Notes: generated by a model from the letters alone, not told the origin. Shown: positions 50,416 through 59,158, numbered from the stretch's first letter. The stretch is 64,000 nucleotides of DNA from Pseudomonas sp. GR 6-02 (GCF_001655615.1 NZ_CP011567.1:1125001-1189000); one strand, 5' to 3'. Numbers and translations are program-made.

Positions 50416-50560
50416 GTAGCAGCTGCCGAGCCCGCGAGGCTGCGTTCGAGGACGAAGTCCTCGCAAGTCCTGTGTATGCGGTTTGCCTGAATGACCGCGT
50501 TGTCTGACTTTACGACGGCTGCGCCGCCGAACGCAGCCTCGCGGGCTCGGCAGCTGCTAC
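50416..50560. repeat. 33-bp perfect inverted repeat between wspR and prfB
   Basis: An arm beginning GTAGCAGCTGCCGAGCCCGC (33 bp, 50416-50448) is repeated as its exact complement at 50528-50560. The intervening 79 bp are non-coding. It is an oversized version of the palindromes scattered in Pseudomonas intergenic DNA and may end the wsp transcript, although no T-run follows directly. Confidence 0.85.
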
Positions 50561-50680
50561 GGGCCCCCCGCGTTATTCCGTAAACCATTCGCCCCTAAAG
50601 CCGCCAGGCGGGCTGCCTTGACAGCGTGATTACGTTATACTCGCCGGCTTTCAAAAGTTCGCCAACGAGTGCTGCCCGCC

Positions 50681-51776
50681 ATGGAAATCAACCCGATCCT
50701 TAACAGTATCAAGGACCTGTCCGAGCGCTCCGAAACTATTCGGGGGTATCTTTGACTACGATCAAAAGCATGAGCGTCTGACCGAAGTCAATCGCGAGCT
50801 TGAAGATCCGAGTGTCTGGAACAACCCTGAGTACGCTCAGAACCTGGGTCGCGAGCGCTCTGCGCTGGCCCAGATCGTAGAAACCCTCGATGAAATGTCC
50901 AGCGGTCTGGCCGATGCCAAGGACCTGCTGTTGATGTCTGCCGAGGAAGAAGACCAGGCCGCCGTCGACGACGTAGCCCTTGAAGTGGAGCGCTTGCGCG
51001 AAGCCCTCGAGAAGCTCGAATTCCGTCGCATGTTCAGCGGCGAGATGGACCAGAACAACGCCTACCTGGACATCCAGGCCGGCTCCGGCGGTACCGAGGC
51101 CCAGGACTGGGCCAACATCCTGCTGCGCATGTACCTGCGCTGGGCGGATAAACGCGGTTTCGACGCGACCATCATGGAATTGTCGGCCGGTGAAGTCGCC
51201 GGTATCAAAGGCGCGACCGTGCACATCAAGGGTGAATACGCCTTTGGCTGGCTGCGTACCGAAATCGGCGTGCACCGTCTGGTGCGCAAGAGCCCGTTCG
51301 ACTCCGGCAACCGTCGTCACACCTCGTTCTCGGCCGTGTTCGTGTCGCCGGAAATCGATGACAACATCGAAATCGACATCAACCCGTCGGACCTGCGCAT
51401 CGACACCTACCGCTCCTCCGGTGCCGGTGGTCAGCACGTAAACACCACCGACTCGGCCGTACGGATTACTCACGTACCGACCAACACCGTGGTCAGCTGC
51501 CAGAACGAACGCTCCCAGCACGCCAACAAAGACACCGCGATGAAAATGTTGCGGGCGCGCTTGTACGAGCAGGAAGTGCAGAAACGCAACGCCGCCTCCC
51601 AGGCCCTGGAAGACACCAAGTCGGACATCGGCTGGGGTCACCAGATCCGTTCGTACGTGCTCGATGCCTCGCGGATCAAGGATCTGCGCACCAACATCGA
51701 ACGCAGCGACTGCGACAAGGTGCTCGACGGCGACATCGACGAATACCTGGTGGCGAGCCTGAAACAAGGGCTGTAA
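50681..51776 (+). CDS. prfB: Peptide chain release factor 2 (programmed +1 frameshift)
   Basis: 364 aa after frameshifting. The first 24 codons (50681-50752) end at an in-frame TGA (50753-50755) within CGGGGGTATCTTTGAC; a +1 slip at CTT-T continues in the frame starting at 50754. GGGGG acts as the internal SD-like element. RF2 recognises UAA and UGA, so it controls its own synthesis through this stop. The tripeptide SPF and the catalytic GGQ in [16 protein letters not shown] are present. It is followed by lysS, the usual order. Confidence 0.96.
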
Positions 51777-51813
51777 GACGTGCAATACAGGATCGCCTGA
51801 TACAGCGCGATCC

Positions 51814-51857
51814 CTGTAGGAGCTGGCTTGCCAGCGATCCCCGGCCGAAGGCCGGGG
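51814..51857. repeat. Single REP plus hairpin between prfB and lysS
   Basis: CTGTAGGAGCTGGCTTGCCAGC is a solitary REP core, followed at once by CCCCGGCC-GAA-GGCCGGGG (51839-51857), a strong stem without a T-run. Confidence 0.7.
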
Positions 51858-51885
51858 CAACGAACCTGATGGAATATTTAAAGAC

Positions 51886-53388
51886 ATGAGCGACCTACAA
51901 CTCGACCCGCAAGCCCTGCAACAGGAAGAAAACTCCCTGATCGCCCTGCGCAAGGAAAAGCTTGCTGCCGAGCGCGCCAAGGGCCAGGCCTTCCCCAACG
52001 ACTTCCGCCGCGACGCCTACTGCGAAGACTTGCAGAAGAAGTACGCGGACAAGACCAAGGAAGAGCTGGCAGAGGCTGCGATCCCGGTCAAGGTTGCCGG
52101 TCGTCTCATGCTCAACCGTGGCTCGTTCATGGTGATTCAGGACATGTCCGGGCGCATCCAGGTTTACGTCAACCGTAAAACCCTGTCCGAAGAGACCCTG
52201 GCCGCGGTGAAAACCTGGGACCTGGGCGACATCATTGCCGCCGAAGGCACCCTGGCCCGTTCCGGCAAGGGCGACCTGTACGTTGAAATGACCAACGTGC
52301 GCCTGCTGACCAAATCCCTGCGCCCGCTGCCAGACAAGCACCACGGCCTGTCCGACACCGAGCAGCGCTACCGCCAGCGTTACGTCGACCTGATCGTCAA
52401 CGAAGACGTGCGCCAGACCTTCCGCGTGCGTTCGCAAGTGATTGCGCACATCCGCAGCTTCCTGATGAAGCGTGACTTCCTGGAAGTCGAAACGCCGATG
52501 CTGCAAACCATTCCGGGCGGTGCGGCGGCCAAGCCGTTCGAAACTCACCACAACGCGCTGGACATGCAGATGTTCTTGCGCATTGCGCCGGAGCTGTACC
52601 TCAAGCGGCTTGTTGTTGGCGGGTTTGAAAAAGTCTTCGAAATCAACCGCAACTTCCGTAACGAAGGCGTTTCGACCCGGCACAACCCCGAGTTCACCAT
52701 GCTCGAGTTCTACCAGGCCCACGCTGACTACGAAGACAACATGGACCTGACCGAGGAACTGTTCCGCGAACTGGCGCAGCTGGTTCTGGGCAGCACCGAC
52801 GTGCCTTACGGCGACAAGGTGTTCCACTTCGGCGAGCCGTTCGTGCGCCTGTCGGTGTTCGACTCGATCCTCAAGTACAACCCTGAACTGACCGCTGCCG
52901 ACCTGAACGACATCGACAAGGCCCGCGCCATCGCCAAGAAGGCCGGCGCCAAGGTGCTCGGTTTCGAAGGCCTGGGCAAACTGCAGGTGATGATTTTCGA
53001 AGAACTGGTCGAGCACAAGCTGGAACAGCCGCACTTCATTACCCAGTACCCGTTCGAAGTGTCGCCGCTGGCCCGTCGTAACGACGAGAACCCGAACGTC
53101 ACCGACCGTTTCGAACTGTTCATCGGCGGCCGTGAAATCGCCAACGCCTACTCCGAGTTGAACGACGCGGAAGACCAGGCCGAGCGCTTCATGGCACAGG
53201 TGGCCGACAAGGATGCTGGCGACGATGAAGCCATGCACTACGACGCCGACTTCGTTCGTGCGCTGGAGTACGGCATGCCGCCGACCGCCGGTGAAGGGAT
53301 CGGCATCGACCGTCTGGTGATGTTGCTGACCAACTCACCGTCGATTCGCGACGTGATCCTGTTCCCGCACATGCGCCCGCAAGCGTAA
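51886..53388 (+). CDS. lysS: Lysyl-tRNA synthetase (class II)
   Basis: 500 aa. An N-terminal OB anticodon-binding domain (about 60-160) is followed by the class II catalytic core with motif 1 ([18 protein letters not shown]), motif 2 ([20 protein letters not shown]) and motif 3 ([10 protein letters not shown]). Charges tRNA-Lys. It follows prfB by about 110 nt and ends at a strong terminator. Confidence 0.97.
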   Translation: MSDLQLDPQALQQEENSLIALRKEKLAAERAKGQAFPNDFRRDAYCEDLQKKYADKTKEELAEAAIPVKVAGRLMLNRGSFMVIQDMSGRIQVYVNRKTLSEETLAAVKTWDLGDIIAAEGTLARSGKGDLYVEMTNVRLLTKSLRPLPDKHHGLSDTEQRYRQRYVDLIVNEDVRQTFRVRSQVIAHIRSFLMKRDFLEVETPMLQTIPGGAAAKPFETHHNALDMQMFLRIAPELYLKRLVVGGFEKVFEINRNFRNEGVSTRHNPEFTMLEFYQAHADYEDNMDLTEELFRELAQLVLGSTDVPYGDKVFHFGEPFVRLSVFDSILKYNPELTAADLNDIDKARAIAKKAGAKVLGFEGLGKLQVMIFEELVEHKLEQPHFITQYPFEVSPLARRNDENPNVTDRFELFIGGREIANAYSELNDAEDQAERFMAQVADKDAGDDEAMHYDADFVRALEYGMPPTAGEGIGIDRLVMLLTNSPSIRDVILFPHMRPQA

Positions 53389-53400
53389 ATGTTTCAATTA

Positions 53401-53428
53401 AAAAGCCGCCTAAAACAGGCGGCTTTTT
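53401..53428 (+). terminator. Terminator after lysS
   Basis: AAAAGCCGCCT/AGGCGGCTTTT around AAAAC, with further T residues. It lies 12 nt after the lysS stop. Confidence 0.93.
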
Positions 53429-53438
53429 ATTGCCTGTC

Positions 53439-53454
53439 TGGTACAAACGTATCA
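53439..53454. promoter_or_regulatory. Candidate TetR operator
   Basis: The imperfect palindrome TGGTAC-AAAC-GTATCA (one mismatch) lies 36 bp before the start of a TetR-type gene, where an autoregulatory operator is expected. Only its position and symmetry support it. Confidence 0.35.
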
Positions 53455-53490
53455 ATTGGTTACTTTTGACGTTAGAGAGGAATACCTGTC

Positions 53491-54207
53491 GTGAATCGTG
53501 CAATTGCTCAAGAAGGTGCAGCGGATATCGCCACTGCGGTCGCTGAAAGTGTTCAGTACCAGGGCCGCAAGGCCAGCCGACAGGGCAGCGAACAGCGTCG
53601 ACAGGACATTCTCGACGCGGCGATGCGCATTGTCGTGCGCGATGGCGTGCGGGCCGTGCGGCACCGTGCGGTGGCAGCCGAGGCCTGTGTGCCGCTGTCG
53701 GCCACCACTTACTATTTCAAGGACATCGATGACCTGCTCACCGATACCTTCGCCCAATACGTGGAGCGCAGCGCGGCATACATGGCCCGGTTGTGGGCCA
53801 GCAACGAAGGCCTGTTGCGCGAGATGGTTGTCAGCAGTGATGGCACCGCCGAGTCGCGCTCACAGCTGGCGGACGATATCGCACGGCTGATGGCTGACTA
53901 TGTTCATCGGCAATTGATCAATCGCCGCGAGCACCTGATGGCCGAGCAAGCCTTCCGTCAGGAAGCGTTGCTCAACCCGCGTCTGGCGTTGTTGGTGCGT
54001 TCCCATCAACAAATTCTCTTGCAGGGCACCTGCCAGCTTTTCGAAGTATTGGGTTCCCGCGAGCCACAACAAGATGCCAAAGTGTTGACGGCGATTGTCG
54101 GACGGATGGAATATCAGGGCCTGCTCAACGATGCCGAGCCTGTTGCCGAAGAGGAAATGCTCGGCATCCTGACCCGCTACATGCACCTGGTACTGGCGTC
54201 GGTGTAA
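53491..54207 (+). CDS. TetR-family transcriptional regulator
   Basis: 238 aa, GTG start with AGAGAGGAATACC upstream. An unusually long N-terminal tail (about 1-30) precedes the TetR helix-turn-helix (about 35-82; ILDAAMRIVVRDGVRAVRHRAVAAEACVPL in two parts, then YYFKDIDDLL). The C-terminal ligand and dimerisation domain is all-helical. A TetR gene occupies the same place after lysS in P. aeruginosa. Its targets and inducer are unknown; it may act on the lipoprotein gene that follows. Confidence 0.88.
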   Translation: MNRAIAQEGAADIATAVAESVQYQGRKASRQGSEQRRQDILDAAMRIVVRDGVRAVRHRAVAAEACVPLSATTYYFKDIDDLLTDTFAQYVERSAAYMARLWASNEGLLREMVVSSDGTAESRSQLADDIARLMADYVHRQLINRREHLMAEQAFRQEALLNPRLALLVRSHQQILLQGTCQLFEVLGSREPQQDAKVLTAIVGRMEYQGLLNDAEPVAEEEMLGILTRYMHLVLASV

Positions 54208-54277
54208 CCCCTTGTGGGACTCAACCCTGTGGGAGAGTGGCCAGTAGGGGGCATCGTGTGTCGATAGGGAGTGTTGA

Positions 54278-54832
54278 ATGAAAGCCTGGCGTGTCGTGGT
54301 GATCGCCTTGTCGTTCCTGCTGCTCAGTGGCTGCCTGGTGACCTTCAAGGAGTCGCTGCCCGCCAGCGAGTCCGCGCCCAAAGGGTTGCTCGGCAAATGG
54401 GCCAGCACCAATGCCTGGGGCGAGCCGATGAACCTGGAACTGACACGCGTCGGCGACAATCACTACCAGGCGGTCAGCTACTTCAAGGCCAAACCCCATG
54501 AGCGCGAAGCCTATCCTTTCACGGTGTCGCGCCATGGCAATCGCTGGTATCTGTCGGCGAAGGTGCCGGCGCAGTTCGGCGGGCATTTCACCATCGCCGG
54601 TTTCGAGCTCAACGATAAGCACGAACTGGTGGTCTACAACCTCGACCTTGAGCAGATCAGACAGGCCATGGGGCAAGAAGCCCTCAGTGGCGAAGGCTTT
54701 CAGACTGAAGATGGCGATGGGGTGTTGATCAACAACAGCCTGGATCAGGTATTCGCCTACCTCGACGACCCGGCCAATTCCGATGTCTTCGTCGAAGCGG
54801 TACGCTATCAGCGCCTGGCCAAAACCAAATAA
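54278..54832 (+). CDS. Predicted lipoprotein, unknown function
   Basis: 184 aa. A type II signal sequence with the lipobox LLSGC (cysteine at residue 19) marks it as a lipoprotein. The mature part is a beta-rich domain (GLLGKWASTNAWGEPMNLEL, WYLSAKVPAQFGGHFTIAGF). The ATG follows GGGAGTGTTGA. It begins 70 nt after the TetR gene and 36 nt before the metallopeptidase-like gene. The family is not recognised by name. Confidence 0.75.
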   Translation: MKAWRVVVIALSFLLLSGCLVTFKESLPASESAPKGLLGKWASTNAWGEPMNLELTRVGDNHYQAVSYFKAKPHEREAYPFTVSRHGNRWYLSAKVPAQFGGHFTIAGFELNDKHELVVYNLDLEQIRQAMGQEALSGEGFQTEDGDGVLINNSLDQVFAYLDDPANSDVFVEAVRYQRLAKTK

Positions 54833-54868
54833 ACCCAGCACGTAACAGCTTTACTACAGGAGTCTCGG

Positions 54869-56146
54869 GTGGACGAATACCAGCAGACGATACGCATGTT
54901 GTCCGATCGCATAGTGCTGGCGCAGACGCCGATTCGCATTCTGGATGCGGTCAAGTGGGATGACAGTATTCGCAAGGGGTTCCTCAAGGGCAAGGGCAAG
55001 GAAATGCCGGCCGTGGACCGCGACTACTACCTCAATCGACCGCTGTCGTTCGACTCCAGCAAAGTGAAGCTGGAGTTCCAGAACATCGAGCGCGACATCA
55101 CTCGGCAACTTGGCCAGTTCAACCCGGTCGGGCAGATCATGCGCCGCATGTGCAAGGAATACCGCATGGTGGTGCGCATGCTTGAAGCGCGCGGCACCGA
55201 GGATTTCGGGCTGATTTCCCAGGAATTGTACGGCGCGGCCTCCGATGCGTTTCACGCCGGCGACCCGACCCTGGCCGACCTGGGGCTGATGCTCTCCGAT
55301 TACCTGAACAACATCGACGGCCGTGGCGACCTCAAGGACGAACCGAAAGTCCTCACCGCCAAGGAAGCCGTCGACCTGCTGCAACATCGGTTGAACAAGG
55401 TGTTTGGCGAAAACGAGGAAACCATCCGGGTGTTCGAGTCCGACGGGATCGTCGCCGACGCGGCGGCCGGCGCCGACTACATCAAGATCCGCACCGACGC
55501 GATGTTCAACAATCGCGACGTGCGTGCGCTGGAAGTCCATGAAGGGTTGGTGCATGTGGGCACCACCCTCAACGGCCTGAACCAGCCGATCTGTACGTTC
55601 CTGTCCAAGGGCCCGCCGTCGTCCACCGTGACTCAGGAGGGCCTGGCGATCCTGATGGAAATCATCACCTTCGCCTCCTACCCGAGCCGCTTGCGCAAAC
55701 TGACCAACCGCACCCGCGCCATTCATATGGTGGAGGAGGGCGCGGACTTCTTGCAGATCTTTGAGTTCTTCCGGGCTCAGGGCTTTGAAATGGCCGAAAG
55801 CTACGGCAATGCCAGTCGGGTGTTCCGCGGCTCGGTGCCGAATGGTCTGCCATTTACCAAAGACTTGTCCTACCTCAAGGGCTTTATCATGATTTACAAC
55901 TACATTCAGTTGGCCGTGCGCAAAGGCAAGCTGGAGCAGATACCGCTGTTGTTCTGCGGCAAGACTACGCTGGAGGACATGCGGACCTTGCGCCAATTGG
56001 TGGACGAAGGCCTGGTGGTGCCGCCCAAGTACCTGCCCGAGCAGTTCCGCGACATGAACGCGTTGTCGGCGTGGATGTGCTTCTCCAACTTCCTCAACCA
56101 CCTGAGCCTGGACCGGATCGAAGCGGATTACTCCAATATCCTTTGA
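54869..56146 (+). CDS. QEGLA-motif (DUF1704, MATCAP-like) putative metallopeptidase
   Basis: 425 aa, GTG start preceded by AGGAG. Carries HEGLVH at 224-229, which fits the HExxxH zinc motif of the tyrosine carboxypeptidase (MATCAP/KIAA0895) family, and the QEGLA motif at 256-260 that gives bacterial members the name flavohemoglobin expression-modulating protein. That old name rests on little evidence. The C-terminal third is helical. No signal peptide, so it is cytosolic. It may share a transcript with the lipoprotein gene upstream. Peptidase activity is inferred from the motif alone. Confidence 0.82.
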   Translation: MDEYQQTIRMLSDRIVLAQTPIRILDAVKWDDSIRKGFLKGKGKEMPAVDRDYYLNRPLSFDSSKVKLEFQNIERDITRQLGQFNPVGQIMRRMCKEYRMVVRMLEARGTEDFGLISQELYGAASDAFHAGDPTLADLGLMLSDYLNNIDGRGDLKDEPKVLTAKEAVDLLQHRLNKVFGENEETIRVFESDGIVADAAAGADYIKIRTDAMFNNRDVRALEVHEGLVHVGTTLNGLNQPICTFLSKGPPSSTVTQEGLAILMEIITFASYPSRLRKLTNRTRAIHMVEEGADFLQIFEFFRAQGFEMAESYGNASRVFRGSVPNGLPFTKDLSYLKGFIMIYNYIQLAVRKGKLEQIPLLFCGKTTLEDMRTLRQLVDEGLVVPPKYLPEQFRDMNALSAWMCFSNFLNHLSLDRIEADYSNIL

Positions 56147-56153
56147 TTCAGAT

Positions 56154-56247
56154 CATTCCCACGCTCTGCGTGGGAATGCCGCCATGGACGCAGAGCGTCC
56201 ACTGTGACGCAGAGCGTCACGGTATGCACTCCCACGCGGAGCATGGG
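56154..56247. repeat. Composite palindromic repeat with three to four hairpins
   Basis: CATTCCCACGC-TCT-GCGTGGGAATG (56154-56178) is followed by GGACGCAGAGCGTCC (56186-56200), GTGACGCAGAGCGTCAC (56204-56220) and CCCACGCGGAGCATGGG (56230-56247). The outer parts are related, so the whole can also fold as one cruciform. A mosaic of a known Pseudomonas intergenic palindrome type. Confidence 0.8.
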
Positions 56248-56276
56248 AACGATCACCCACATTGAGGCTTCACCGG

Positions 56277-57191
56277 ATGAGAATCCTCGGCATCTTCTGC
56301 CTGCTCCTGGCCCTCGGCGGTTGCAGCTCTTTGCTGTTCTACCCCGAGCCCGGCCAGCCGTTCACCCCGGAAAAAGCCAAGCTCGACTATCGCGACGTCA
56401 CCCTGACCACTGCCGACGGCCTCAAGCTGCATGGCTGGTGGCTGCCGGCGAAAAAAGGCGTCGAAGTCAAAGGCACTGTGCTGCATCTGCACGGTAACGG
56501 CGGCAACCTGGCGTGGCATCTGGGTGCGAGCTGGTGGTTGCCGAAGCAGGGCTATCAGGTGTTGCTGGTGGACTATCGCGGGTACGGATTGTCCGAAGGT
56601 AAGCCGGCGTTGCCGGAGATTTATCAGGACATCGACGCCGCCTTCACATGGCTCGACCAGGCGCCGGAGGTCAAGGGCAAGCCGTTGATCCTTCTCGGTC
56701 AGAGCCTTGGCGGTTCGATGGCCGTGCATTACCTGGCCCAGCATCCCGAGCGCCAGCGGCAACTCAAGGCTTTCGTGCTCGATGGCGTGCCTGCCAGCTA
56801 CCGCGATGTCGGGCGTTTCGCCCTCAGCACCTCCTGGATGACCTGGCCGTTCCAGGTGCCGTTGTCCTGGCTGGTGCCGGATGGCGATAGCGCGATCCGT
56901 TCCATGACGCAGCTCAATGGTGTACCGAAACTGATCTATCACAGTATCGATGATCAGCTGGTGCCCCTTTCCAACGGCATCCGACTGTATCAAGCTGCGC
57001 CGCCGCCGCGAGTGCTGCAACTGACCCGGGGCGGTCATGTGCAAACCTTCGCCGACCCGGTCTGGCGAAAAGTCATGCTGCGTTACCTCGAAGACCCGCA
57101 GCATTTCAACGGCCTGCGCCGCCTGGGTGAAATTCCGAATTACCCGGCACCCCCGAATTCTGAAGATGAACCACCAGAGAGTCCGCAATGA
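56277..57191 (+). CDS. Alpha/beta-hydrolase lipoprotein
   Basis: 304 aa. A signal peptide with lipobox LALGGC (cysteine near residue 16) puts it on the periplasmic side of a membrane. The hydrolase fold has the oxyanion region LHLHGNGGNLAWH, the nucleophile elbow LGQSLGGSMAV, an acidic residue in HSIDDQLVP and the histidine in GGHVQTFADP. The natural substrate is unknown. The next gene overlaps it by 4 nt. Confidence 0.87.
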   Translation: MRILGIFCLLLALGGCSSLLFYPEPGQPFTPEKAKLDYRDVTLTTADGLKLHGWWLPAKKGVEVKGTVLHLHGNGGNLAWHLGASWWLPKQGYQVLLVDYRGYGLSEGKPALPEIYQDIDAAFTWLDQAPEVKGKPLILLGQSLGGSMAVHYLAQHPERQRQLKAFVLDGVPASYRDVGRFALSTSWMTWPFQVPLSWLVPDGDSAIRSMTQLNGVPKLIYHSIDDQLVPLSNGIRLYQAAPPPRVLQLTRGGHVQTFADPVWRKVMLRYLEDPQHFNGLRRLGEIPNYPAPPNSEDEPPESPQ

Positions 57192-57517
57192 GTGAAGAAC
57201 GTAACGCCATCCCACTGATCATCACCGGTATTTGCAGCATCCTCGGCACCGTCGGGGCCCTGTGGTGGTACGGCTACCTGCACTTCGCCAAACCCGAGGA
57301 TGCGTTGCTGCTCAGCGACTTCACCATGCTCAAGACCGTGCCGGGCGAAGACTACAAAATCTCCCTGGAACCGGCCGCGCAAGTGGCGCAGTGCATCGAT
57401 GGCGTACTGGTGATGTTTGATACCGAACAGAAAGGCCTGACCGGCGTACTGGTCAACAACAAGAAAAAAGCCGTGCGCTGCATGGGCCAGGAAACCCCGC
57501 AAAAACTCGAACAGTAA
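57188..57517 (+). CDS. Small membrane-anchored protein, unknown function
   Basis: 109 aa with one membrane span near the N-terminus (about 9-30; IPLIITGICSILGTVGALWW) and a soluble C-terminal part holding two cysteines (VAQCIDGV and VRCMGQE). ATG overlaps the stop of the hydrolase gene (ATGA), so the two are coupled and may act together. Family not recognised. Confidence 0.7.
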   Translation: MSEERNAIPLIITGICSILGTVGALWWYGYLHFAKPEDALLLSDFTMLKTVPGEDYKISLEPAAQVAQCIDGVLVMFDTEQKGLTGVLVNNKKKAVRCMGQETPQKLEQ

Positions 57518-57548
57518 AATCCCACCTCCATTGGCAATGATGAACCCT

Positions 57549-57681
57549 TGTGGCGAGGGGGCTTGCCCCCGTTGGGTCGCGAAGCGGCCCTAAAACCTGC
57601 ATTCGCGTTTTGTCAGGTACACCTTGCGGGATGGTTTCACGACTGCTTCGCAGCCGAACGGGGGCAAGCCCCCTCGCCACA
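57549..57681. repeat. Inverted REP pair (GTGGCGAGGGGGCTTGCCCCC type)
   Basis: Two facing copies of the same element found at 21446 and 40304, here with the flanking GTTGGGTCGCGAAGCGGCCC and its partner GACTGCTTCGCAGCCGAACG. It lies after the 109-aa gene and before the shared terminator. Confidence 0.85.
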
Positions 57682-57720
57682 GGGTTGCTTGGCCCCAAGA
57701 CAAGTGTTCGATCAATAAGA

Positions 57721-57752
57721 AGCCCCGCCTGATCCGATCAGGCGGGGCTTTT
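57721..57752. terminator. Bidirectional terminator before lptF
   Basis: AGCCCCGCCTGATC pairs with GATCAGGCGGGGCT and runs into TTTTGTG (plus); on the minus strand it ends in TTCTTATTG. It lies 20 nt after the lptF stop and serves the convergent transcripts. Confidence 0.88.
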
Positions 57753-57771
57753 GTGTTTCAGCAGGTGAAAC

Positions 57772-58560
57772 TTAGTTCGAGCTGACAGCCGAACGCGGGA
57801 TCACTGGCTGATTGTCATTGGAAATGGTCACTTCCACCCGACGGTTCATCGCACGGCCGGAGACGCTGGTGTTTTCGGCCACCGGGTATTCCTTGCCATA
57901 ACCCTGGACCACGATGCGCGCCGGGTCGACACCCATCTTGATCAGGGCCACTTGCACCGAGGTCGCGCGGCGCTCGGACAGCGACTGGTTGTACGACGCC
58001 GCGCCGGTGCTGTCGGTGTAGCCTTCGACAATCACTTTACGGTCGGGGTTTTCCTGAAGGAACTGCGCCAGTTTGTTGATGTTCACCAAGCCGCTGGGTT
58101 TCAGGTCGGCCTTGTTGGTGGCGAACAGCACGTCACCGAACGTTACCAGCGTGCCGCGATCGGTCTGTTTGGCGTTGAGGCTGGCCTGCAATTGTTTGAT
58201 CTGCTGGTCGCGGGCATCCAGACGCGCCTGGGCTCGCTGAGCCGCGGCGTTCTTCAGGTTGTTTTCCGCGGTGCGCAGGGCGATGGTCTGCTTGGCCACT
58301 TCAACGCGCTGGTTGGTCAGGTAAGCCAGTTGGTCGACCTTGTTCTGGTCTTCCTTGTCCTGATAAGCCTTGTCGGCCTTGTCCAGGTAATCGCTGGCGT
58401 CTTTGGTTTCCAGTGCCGCGACTTTGCTGGCTTGCGGGTTGGCTTGCAGGCCGGCGTAGTTGGTGCGGGCTTGCTCCAGGTTGGTGTTGGGCGGTGTGGC
58501 GCAGGCAGCCAGTGCAATGCTTGCGGCCAGGAGGGCGGGTATCATCAGTTGTTTGCGCAT
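57772..58560 (-). CDS. lptF: OmpA-family lipoprotein LptF
   Basis: 262 aa. Signal peptide with lipobox ALAAC (cysteine at 20), a DUF4398-like helical region (about 25-125; ASDYLDKADKAYQDKEDQNK) and a C-terminal OmpA peptidoglycan-binding domain (about 140-245; GDVLFATNKADLKPSG, NQSLSERRATSVQVAL, NRRVEVTI). It tethers the outer membrane to the cell wall. The position next to a DUF4398 gene and near ppc-adk matches P. aeruginosa PA3691-PA3692, where PA3692 is lptF and AlgU-controlled. It follows the DUF4398 gene by 56 nt, so it is cotranscribed. Confidence 0.88.
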   Translation of the reverse strand: MRKQLMIPALLAASIALAACATPPNTNLEQARTNYAGLQANPQASKVAALETKDASDYLDKADKAYQDKEDQNKVDQLAYLTNQRVEVAKQTIALRTAENNLKNAAAQRAQARLDARDQQIKQLQASLNAKQTDRGTLVTFGDVLFATNKADLKPSGLVNINKLAQFLQENPDRKVIVEGYTDSTGAASYNQSLSERRATSVQVALIKMGVDPARIVVQGYGKEYPVAENTSVSGRAMNRRVEVTISNDNQPVIPRSAVSSN

Positions 58561-58616
58561 GGTGGTTCGTCCTTTCTATCGATAAAAGTGTCAGGCCTGA
58601 AAATCGGGATGCGCGC

Positions 58617-59015
58617 TCACTGCACGGTGCGCTGACTTTCCTGACGCAGTTCCTGAACACCTTTCTGTGAGTCCTTTACAGCTTGTTCGGCTTTCATCGC
58701 CTGGGCTTTGCGTTCTGCCACTCGGGCGTCCCACTCGGCCTGTTCGGCGAGCATTTTGGCTTCGTCATACTTTTTGTCGTGCATGGCGATTTCGGCTTGT
58801 TTGAGCTTGTCCTGAGCGGACTTCATTTCCACCGCGGCGAATTCGGTGCCTCCGGCGCTGACGGCACTGTTCACGGTCGATTGAGTCACGGCGTATTGCT
58901 CGGTGGGCGGGTTGCCGGCGCATCCGGCCAGAACCAAACTGCTGCCGATGGCCAGGGCCGCCAGTTTGAGACCGCGCAGGTGGGTGGACGAGGATGAAGC
59001 AGTGCTGGTCTTCAT
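58617..59015 (-). CDS. DUF4398-domain lipoprotein
   Basis: 132 aa. Signal sequence with lipobox VLAGC (cysteine near residue 32), then a helical DUF4398 domain rich in Ala, Lys and Glu (AAVEMKSAQDKLKQAEIAMH, KMLAEQAEWDARVAERKAQA), likely a coiled coil in the periplasm. GGAGTTGAAACC precedes the ATG. It heads the unit with lptF and carries the same kind of domain as the front of LptF, so the two may interact. An AlgU-like promoter is upstream. Confidence 0.85.
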   Translation of the reverse strand: MKTSTASSSSTHLRGLKLAALAIGSSLVLAGCAGNPPTEQYAVTQSTVNSAVSAGGTEFAAVEMKSAQDKLKQAEIAMHDKKYDEAKMLAEQAEWDARVAERKAQAMKAEQAVKDSQKGVQELRQESQRTVQ

Positions 59016-59130
59016 GGTTTCAACTCCGTTGGATAACTCCTGAAATACATCTGAATCCATCCTGGGCAAGGAGCCGCAACCTTCGATTTCCAGAGCATTT
59101 TGAAACGGCCGTCCCAGGCGTGGTTACTGG

Positions 59131-59158
59131 GTTGACCCGAGGCGTTTTTTAAAAGTTC
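59131..59158 (-). promoter_or_regulatory. AlgU (sigma-22/sigma-E type) promoter of the DUF4398-lptF unit
   Basis: On the minus strand GAACTT is followed after 17 bp by TCAAC, close to the AlgU consensus GAACTT-N16/17-TCtgA. It lies 116 nt before the first start codon. The -10 match is only partial. Envelope-stress control of lptF is established in P. aeruginosa; its extension to this sequence is inference. Confidence 0.45.
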
